Source: Struthidea cinerea
Taxonomy: Eukaryota; Chordata; Aves; Passeriformes; Corcoracidae
DNA length: 64,000 bases
Assembly (NCBI GenBank): GCA_013397865.1
Contig: VZTI01000938.1
Coordinates: 253,501 to 317,500, forward strand
Direction of reading: 5' to 3'
How positions within the stretch are numbered: position 1 is the first letter of the stretch; every line of letters begins with the position of its first letter. The position numbers were made by a program, and so were the translations under genes. The notes beneath the pieces were generated by a model that was not told where the DNA came from, did not search any database, and saw only the letters and a list, made by a program, of their open reading frames with translations. This document shows positions 56,001-64,000 of the stretch, in pieces.

Positions 56001-59000
56001 TTTATCGTTGCTTCCATTAACAGTTTCAAACCTTTTTGCTTTTTACTTAACCATTTTATTTCTGATCTGAATAAAGACTTCTGGGCAAATGGCAAAGGGC
56101 TGACACTACAGAGTCCTCTCTTGAATGGTGCCTTTATCACCTACCAGAAAGAGAAGTGAATAAGAAAGTATTAGTCTTTATTATTTTGTGAGAGAAATTA
56201 AAAACTCTAACAAAATATATTTGTTTGATAGTATCTTATTTAGTCATCTTTATATGGTATATATATTATTCTGGATTGCTTATTTCATTTATATTCCAAT
56301 TTAATTTAACCCCACATCTTGAATCTGTATAGTAGTTAAAGAATCCAAACTCACCAGAAACACAACATGAATAATCAGCCAATAACTAATAAAAATAATA
56401 ATTTCTATTGTGTAAAGGAAGTAAAGCATTGTATAAATTATTGCACTCTCTTTCTTCCTGTACCCTAGATGATTTATTTGCTGAAATACGTAGCAGAGTT
56501 TCCTCTTCTCAGGAACCTTGGGGCAGCATTTACTGGAAAAATTTCATAGTTATTATATGGGGCCAGAAAACAGATATGTAGAAGTTAGTAGTTTCCTAGG
56601 AACACTTAACTGAAAACTTTTTTTAAACTTTATATTCACAAATAAAGACTGAATAATAAATAAGATAAATATGATTAGTTCTCAAACAGAGACAATCAGG
56701 CTCTATGAATATGTTCAAAAAAGTATTTCAGCACCTAAATCCAAGAGAATGATCCAAAATTCCAATGGAATGTGTAGGCACCTTGCTTTCTACCAATAAT
56801 GTTATTACTACTGCAAATTTCTTAGATATGTCTTGGTCTGGTCCTATGCATATCCCAGAGTATATCTCCTTTGGGAGAGCAGAGCATGACAATGTCCAGC
56901 TTGTGTCTAAGAGAACTTGGGATTTATAAAGCAACCATCCTATCACCCATGTCTCCCTAAAGGTGCATTTCAGCAGACAGGCACCAGGATCTCCAAACAT
57001 GCATTGACAACTGTGCGTCACACATTAAACACAGAAGCAGTAAGAGATGCACCTGCCTATATCCGTATTTTGTAATATAACAATGGGTAGAAGTGAAAGA
57101 TTTGATTTCTGTGATTTACACCTCCTGGAATTTCAACTCACACATGCCTGTGAGGATACAGCAGCAGCTCTAGATTAGGCTGCAGGAGAGTCAGCAGTCA
57201 AAGATGTAAGAGTTTATAGCATCTAGATGTGTCCTTTTAATAATCTGTTTCTTTTCTGTGTAGGTTCATCAATGTGCTTCCCACTGAGACAAAGTTATCC
57301 CTTTTTTCCAACTTAAAAGGCAACAAAGTAATATTTTGGAAGAACTACTTTGTCAATTAATATCTCTTCTTTCTTCCATTGACTACCTATTCTTTATCTT
57401 CTTGGAGTTCAACACTTGGGAGACACTGAAGACCAACTTCCATAGATGTCAAGGGTAACTGAGTCAACAATAAGAAATGATGGCATTTGATGCATTGTTG
57501 AATGTAATAGTTTCTGCATTTGTCTTGTTTCTTCTTCATGTTTATCTAAATTATATTCAATTGCATCATTTCCAATTTTCTTTCTGTGAAAAGTTCACCA
57601 CAAATGGTAATTTTTTTTTTTTACTGTGTGCTAATAATAATTAGATTTTTCTGTGCTTTTATGTTCAAATCTGAGAAGTGACACAAGACAAAATACTTCA
57701 TTCCATTATTTTTTAGTAACAGAAAAAAACTTCCATTTTAACTTACGATACAACACTTTTCTTGCTTTCTGGGCCTGAGTTCAGAAAACCCTTTGAGAAT
57801 GCAAACCTTAATATATTGTGTAAGAAAACAGTTGTCTACTGTTCTTGAGAAACAAGATCTTCTATTTTGTGTAATACCTGTTTTAGCAAATTAAAGACAT
57901 ATTTTTACTTACTTATTTGCCTCATAGATTGGAGCTGCTGGATAGACACGTAGCAAACAAACAGGCTTTACATGAGGGGTTTAGAATACTGACTACAATA
58001 TCCTGCATAGATACCTAACATACAGTAGATGTACTGTGTGATGAGTTATGGTGTAGATACACGCAAAGGAACTTTGGCTTCAAGGTTTGGTAGCTGAGGA
58101 GAAAGATTTGCTGTTGTGCAGTTCCTCCTCCACACAATGAATTTGTTCTGAATCTTTATCTCCACTTGCATCAAAATACCCACAAAATCATTCAGATTGT
58201 CTCTGAAGAGCATTGTGAGCTGCATTTCCTGCATTTCATCTGAGTGGTGAGAGTGTCATCAAAATAAATGTGGCTTTTTCTGCTATTTCCCTCCCACTTT
58301 CAAAGCTGTTAATAGAGTTCAACTGTTATATTAAACAGCATTTACCCTCCAAACACTACATTAATTTCATGCATAAAAGGAAGATGTGTAAGTTGCTCTC
58401 TGTGAGACATGGAAGGACTGGCAGAAGGAGTAGCTGTGTGGGCTTAGGCAATGTGTGGTGCCATCAATACAGTTTTACCTGGAATGTCACAGGAATGGAA
58501 TTAAACTCTTGCCAGGTGCTGTTTGGACATTTAATTTTGTTACTGTAATTACTAATTTCTATATCTGTCTACTAGGGACAGAAGAGAGAAAGAAAAGGAA
58601 GGAATCTAACGAGGGTTGCCAGTTCAGGCCACACTTTATTCTTAGTGACAAACCTACCTCACATTTTCTCTCAGACTGATTTCATGTGGTGGGTTAGAAG
58701 TGCAAGAGCAGTTTCCAAGGTCATGTAGCATTTCCTCTATTAATCTTTTTTTTTTTTTTTTCGACAAAACTTACAAATTTTCACATTTATCCACAAATGT
58801 TGTTTGTTCCTGCCCTCCATATGACCAGAACAGCAAAAAACATACTTGCCAGATGGCTCATCTGAATTGTTTCCAATTACAACTGCAATAATTGTCCATT
58901 TATCTTTTTTGTTCAGGGGTCCCAAATCCTTTTACAAAGGCTTATAATTCAAGGAAGTTGAGGAGGACTGGCAAATATAGACTGGTATATTCAATCTCCA

Positions 59001-61639
59001 TTTTTATGCAGTTGGCAATCTTCTTTATGAGAATTTTAAGATTCATCTTCCATGAAATGTCTGTACATGTAGCTGTTTTCCCTGTACAATGTTCAAACAC
59101 GGGTACTAGGTGAGGTTTTAGGTGTTGCACAGAAGTTCTGTAAGGACCTGCTTCTGAAGTGGTAAAGACAGTAGGAAAAGTTCAAACAGCAGCAGAAGAA
59201 AAATCAAGCCTTACATTCAACCCTTTTCCTTGTTTTTGCATTGTATCTGCTGCTATGTTACTAACTTAAATTTATGTTCAGTTCGTGTCTAGCACATACT
59301 AGGTCATTTTCTATCCTCAACACTATGTTTTACTGTTTTGTTTCATAAACAACTAAACCAGTGAAACAGTACTTAGTGAAAAGATACTTCAGAATTTAAG
59401 AAAAGGGGAATAAAGTTTCATTCTCTTGTGTATGCGTTTCATTCTCTTTTAAAAATGTAACACAGATACATGCCCAGGGTCTTCCCAACTCTCATTCTGC
59501 GAAAGAGAGAATTATGTATAGATCATTTTCCAGGCTTTCCTAAAAGTTGGATCTGTGATAGCAAATATAGTCCGCATGTCAAGGTAAGGTGTATTTGAAA
59601 ATTTCCATGTTGCTGGCATCATCCACACCAGTGTCTTTCTCGGCCTCCACTTTTCTTCTGTTGGAAATGAAACAGTGGCCAGATGGAGTGGAGTGCTCAG
59701 GTTCTATAGCAACCCCAAATCCAAACACAGTTTGAGCTTCCCAAGGGCTTTGGAGAGTACCCTTGAAACTCACAACTTAGTCATAAACTGTAGTTACAAG
59801 CCTGCTTTAGTGTCTTAGCTGTATTGAGCGGATTGTCTGATGCTGTCAGATATCAGACACCTTTTCAAGCACCAGAGGAGGAAAAATGTCTCCATTCCTC
59901 CCTCCTCTGCCTGAACCTCAAGTATCTAAGCCCTAACCAATATGACTGGTTTATTTAAAAATCCAGATAAATTCTCTAAGGCTGTAAATGGCATTGTCTC
60001 ATATTCTACCAAAGTTTGGGAAACAAAACCAATGAAACTTAAACATTCTTTAAATTTCTAAATGAAACTTCAAAGCAATAGCGAAAAGGGAGGAACTGTA
60101 AGGATTAGTTTCTGCCTATTAATATTACAAATAAACACTTTACACTAAAAAACCCATACAGAAGGATTTGAGTGACTACAATTCACCCTTATAAAGAAAA
60201 TTTATATCCCATAATGTGCTATATATAGCATGTCGAACAAGACAATTCAATTACAAGAGTAGTTCTGCTTGCTCTCTTTGGTTTTTTTCCAAGTCTAGCT
60301 AAATCCTTCTCAAAAGTGAGTTATATTTTTTTTTAAGGCTGAAGAAATAAAATCTTTCTAAAACTAAAATATTTTCAAAAGGAGTCAGACATGAGGATTC
60401 TGAAAAGTACTTCATAGTGGGGGTCCCAAAGCAAGACACACAGATCCTATGGTCACTTTTGAAAATCTTGGCAATCTAATTTTAAAATTTTAATCTAATT
60501 TCCTGTGCTTATTTATAGAACAGAGCAAGCTAAGCCCTTTGTTGAACTGCAGCCATCCTGTGAGCTTATGTTATCAGTTATAAAAACGTACCCTGCCCCA
60601 ATTTCACAAGTCCTTAATTACTCATCTCCTCCCACAGAAAGCATTAACAAGTGATATATGATACGTATTTCTTAAAATATAGCATGAAATGCAAAGCAAA
60701 GTGTCAGGCTGTTCAGAAGCTATGCATATTCTGGTGACTCAGAACAATGCACAACAGTATAAGGAGATTAATAAAATTAAGAGTTCATTTTCATCCCCAG
60801 TTCCAATTGGTCTTATTTAAGTGCTGGGCTGTCCTAAGGTTAAAAATAAGCCCTTCTAGTTTTAAGCTTTTAAATTGTAGCTTTAATCCTTTGTCTCATT
60901 TAAATTTGATGGACTACATTAAAAATAGACAGGTTATAAATATTCATTACTTATTTAGTTATTTTTTAGATGTTACCCACTGCAAACCAAGGAGGTCAGC
61001 AAAACGCAATTTGATAACTTTCCACTGATTGTTTAAATATATTTTCCACATGACCACAAAAAAATTTTAAGTTTTGTTTTCGTATTTCAACTCATGATCT
61101 CCTCACAGAAAATTAATTTGGTAGCAAGTCTTTTTAAGGAGTCCATTAGACTGTGAATCATATTGTATTTTTTGCAGGAAAACAAACGTTGTATATATTT
61201 AAAGAAGGCAGATATGTGATCTGGGTAATTACAGACATAGTAATCTTACCTCATGGAGATTTTAGAACAAATCTGGATCATAGTATAATTAATTATATAA
61301 ATCAGAAGTGAAAAAATTCTAAGTAGGTCCAGCAAAAGCCAATCATGCAGGGTAATTGTACCTTTCTTGGCTAAATTAAAGGGTTTTCTAGGCAAAGATA
61401 GTGTAGTAGCTAAAATATATCTGGCCATCAGATTTACTAGAAAGTAATTCCAGTAGTAAGTTGTTTATTAAGTTAATGAAGCTAGACTAGTGCAAGAATT
61501 GTAATATGTGTAAGAAAAGAGTGCAGGTAATTCTGTTCATGGAAACTGTTAGTAGGAAAACTAAAATAGTTACAGTGATACTAAATTAACATGGGAGAGG
61601 TCCAGACTATCAGAGCAAAATGGACAACTGAACTTTGGA
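53033..61639. other. Intergenic, nothing recognised
   Basis: AT-rich. Low-complexity runs occur at about 55,927-55,955 (A-rich with G interruptions) and at 58,747-58,761 (T). Frames at 55.6-56.1, 56.7-57.0 and 59.58-59.77 kb were read through and show no known domain. The last (64 codons, minus) is the least AT-biased but has no start context or homologue I know. Confidence 0.45.
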
Positions 61640-62060
61640 GTAAAAGAGCTGGGATGACATACAACAGTAGTAGGTGTGGGGTTTAGGACAAATAGCAGAG
61701 CTTTGCTGCTTACATAGTAGAAATAATAGAGGAAGAAGATAAAGTTTGGTACTATTAATTAGTCACATAAAATACATGAACAAGCAATGTGAAGAGGCTA
61801 TTGAAATGAAAAATATTATCTGAGATGGTGGCAAGTAAGATACCTGCAGTACAGAAAGGAAAGTAGTATTTCTGCTGTAGAAGACATTGGTGAGATCTCA
61901 CCTCAAGTACTATTTAAAGTTTCTGCCATCTGTTTACCAGAAAGATGTATGGAAATGACAAGAAGCATAAAGAAGTGGACCTGAAATATCTGCCTACAGA
62001 AAAGAAAGAGCATGCTTAGCTGTACCTATTATATGCAGAATAGCTCACTTTCCACAGCTC
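61640..62060 (+). mobile_element. Ancient CR1 LINE ORF2 fragment
   Basis: Badly decayed sense CR1 from the C-terminal part of ORF2: 'gaagaagataaagtttggtactattaa', 'gaacaagcaatgtgaagaggctattgaaatg' (the ..QQCA.AA.KA region), then 'agtagtatttctgctgtagaagacattggtgagatctcacctcaagtactatttaaagtttctg' (the LYSALVRPHLEYCVQF region). No reading frame survives. Similar in age to the copies at 9.4 and 36 kb. Confidence 0.7.
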
Positions 62061-64000
62061 ATGAGATGACTTTATAGTCATGTAATTGTGTTGAAGAAGT
62101 AGTTTGAGCTGACGTAGTCAACCTCTGACATAAGCATGTTCTTTTAGACATCCTTGCCTAAGAAAAATAATGTAGAATGTGTAGGCTGAAAAGTGGTACT
62201 CACAAAGAAGGTCATTAGATTGGAAGGATAATTTTTCTTTTCCCTGCAATCTCCTAACAGTCTGTGAAAAAAAAGTTCCTTCAAGGAATGATTCAGAACG
62301 CCTAAAATTAAGCTACTTTCCAAAATGGCTGAAATTGATGAAGTTGGTATTTCTGTGTAGTGTTTCTTCTTTTGCAATATTCAGACACTTATATGTTTAA
62401 TGTAAATGACTGGAGAACTTCAGAGAACTGAAAATTATGGTTCTCAGTGGAAGTTTCTGGTATATTTTACTGCCTAGCTAGTTGGGGAATGCAGGCATGA
62501 GAGACATAGATGTAGCTGATTTTTTTTAGAAGATGAAGTGTGTCAAGTTTTTTTATCAGCTTACTCATTTTTAGTAAACCCATGACCTGATTTGTGGATG
62601 GACTGTATGAAATGTGAGCTGTTGGAATTGGGAGAATGGAATTTCTCCCAGAAGAGGGAAGATGAGCTGATGTACCACTGTAATCTACATCAAAAGTGGA
62701 AAATGTGAAGGTGCATGTAGAAGTTAAGGGCCACTTACACTCATATCAACCACATCCATCTATATCCCCACCTCCTAAAGAACAGGACATGTATCAAAGT
62801 GAAGTTGCACCAGCATTTTGGATTAGACAGAAAATAGCATAAATCTTAGTAGATAATGTTTCTGTTCAGTTAATTGTATATTATTGCATTGAAAATTTGT
62901 ATTTCTTCAGCCAAACTGTTATTCTTTCTTCCACAAACTTTTAGGAAATAATTTATACTGCAGGCTTCATTAGTGGAATTTCAATTTAAAATATCTACTG
63001 AGTGTTAACAGACCCAGCAAATAACTGAGATCACTAGCTTGAAGTGTTTTATTTTAGAGCATGTTTTCATCAGGATATATATCAAAAACAAATAATCCTC
63101 AGGCTGAAACTTTTTTATACTCTGGAGCTTTTTCTCCCATGAATCCATGAGAGATTGGCCTTGATAGCTCCTATTAACACAAGTGGGAGTTGCAAGCCAG
63201 TCCCCTATGCATTATTTGAAGAACTTATCTCAAAGCATTGCCCAAAGCAAATTTTTATGATAGCTTAACACCCCTGGGAACAGGGATTTATAATGGCAAC
63301 AACTGAAAAGGACCGTAATCTATAGTTTAGTGATGGGAATAAGAGTACTGTTATACATTTTCAGTTATTATGCTGCTGAACTTGAACTCCAAATTGTTTC
63401 CTTCTTGAAGAAATATTTGAAGTAGTTTTATTGAAATAACTATTATAATGCTTTAAAGTTTCTAAAGTATTTTAATATTGTCTCAGATTTCAACCTTTCT
63501 TTCCATTCCCCAGTCAAACAACATGCATTAATAATAGCAGCTGTATAAAACCCTTGAAAACCACTATGTAAAGCAACAAACACTCTTGTAAGTGTAACTT
63601 TAAATAATGTTTTCCTAATATCTGTAAATTTAATCTATTACTGGTAATTTTCACTGTGATAAAGGATCTGACTTGTTCTTTGGGTAATCATTTCTGTTTT
63701 AAAAACTTCCAAAAGGAAATAAGAAACAGTGAAGACTTAAGCTAAATGGCATGAGTAATGCTCTGCAAATTATCTTGTCAATATTACAGCCCAACATTTA
63801 AAATCCAAGGATGATAAAAGCATCTAAATTAGAAATCTGTTTAAGTTGGGTACTTTTTTAAATCATTTGGCATGGTAAATGTTGCCATTTTGTAATTTTG
63901 GATTTTTTTCTAGGTTTCAAAGAATACTAATGAAAACTTAACAAAATGAAGTTTCAAATGTTAATGAAACAAGTGGGAAGTTGATACTAGGTTGTTCATG
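62061..64000. other. Intergenic, nothing recognised
   Basis: AT-rich sequence to the window edge without a supported gene, RNA or named repeat. Confidence 0.5.

Noticed and set aside
56728..57021. 97-codon minus-strand frame
   Set aside because: Rich in Cys/Leu with no known domain. Possibly old repeat DNA, but no family could be named.
59579..59773. 64-codon minus-strand frame with a protein-like composition
   Set aside because: No splice sites, start context or known homologue. It breaks down immediately on both sides. Probably chance.
44301..64000. Exons of ZFHX4, expected on this side from mammalian synteny
   Set aside because: No C2H2 zinc-finger or homeodomain coding pattern was seen on either strand, so the gene must lie outside the window.
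1..64000. tRNA, rRNA, CRISPR arrays or prokaryotic-type operons
   Set aside because: No such pattern was found. The sequence is avian nuclear DNA with spliced-gene signals and LINEs.

Overview
The window is vertebrate nuclear DNA, almost certainly from a bird. It is AT-rich and gene-poor. It carries CR1 LINE copies of several ages, has no mammalian-type repeats that I can recognise, and holds one intact protein-coding gene, PEX2 (peroxin-2, a RING ubiquitin ligase of the peroxisomal matrix-protein import machinery). The species cannot be fixed by eye. A passerine is possible but unproven.

Layout. 1-24 kb is intergenic: CR1 fragments (about 1.2, 3.5, 5.2/6.2, 9.4, 11.4-13.3 and 19.3 kb), a 980-bp solo LTR nested inside a CR1 (5.2-6.2 kb), two perfect hairpins (14.2 and 15.7 kb), and a short minus-strand stretch near 22.3 kb that looks like a terminal coding exon but is unidentified. 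A CpG island at about 24.0-24.9 kb, interrupted by a 58-base assembly gap, is the likely PEX2 promoter and non-coding first exon. 24.9-42.5 kb would then be PEX2 intronic DNA with three more CR1 copies and possibly a small 5'UTR exon near 33.3 kb. The whole PEX2 coding sequence lies in one exon (42,545-43,459, + strand), followed by a 3'UTR of uncertain length. From about 44.3 kb to the end I see no further gene: only CR1 copies (a tandem pair at 52.0-53.0 kb and an ancient copy at 61.6-62.1 kb), low-complexity tracts, and a richer unassigned block at 47.2-49.9 kb.

This fits the mammalian arrangement, where PEX2 also has non-coding upstream exons, a single coding exon and gene-poor flanks. 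No operon, CRISPR, rRNA or tRNA is visible. I did not find a convincing new biological system. The items most worth a second look are the two perfect short-loop palindromes, the nested LTR/CR1 locus with its target-site duplication, the unidentified minus-strand exon candidate, and the CR1 copies with atypical truncations or internal deletion.
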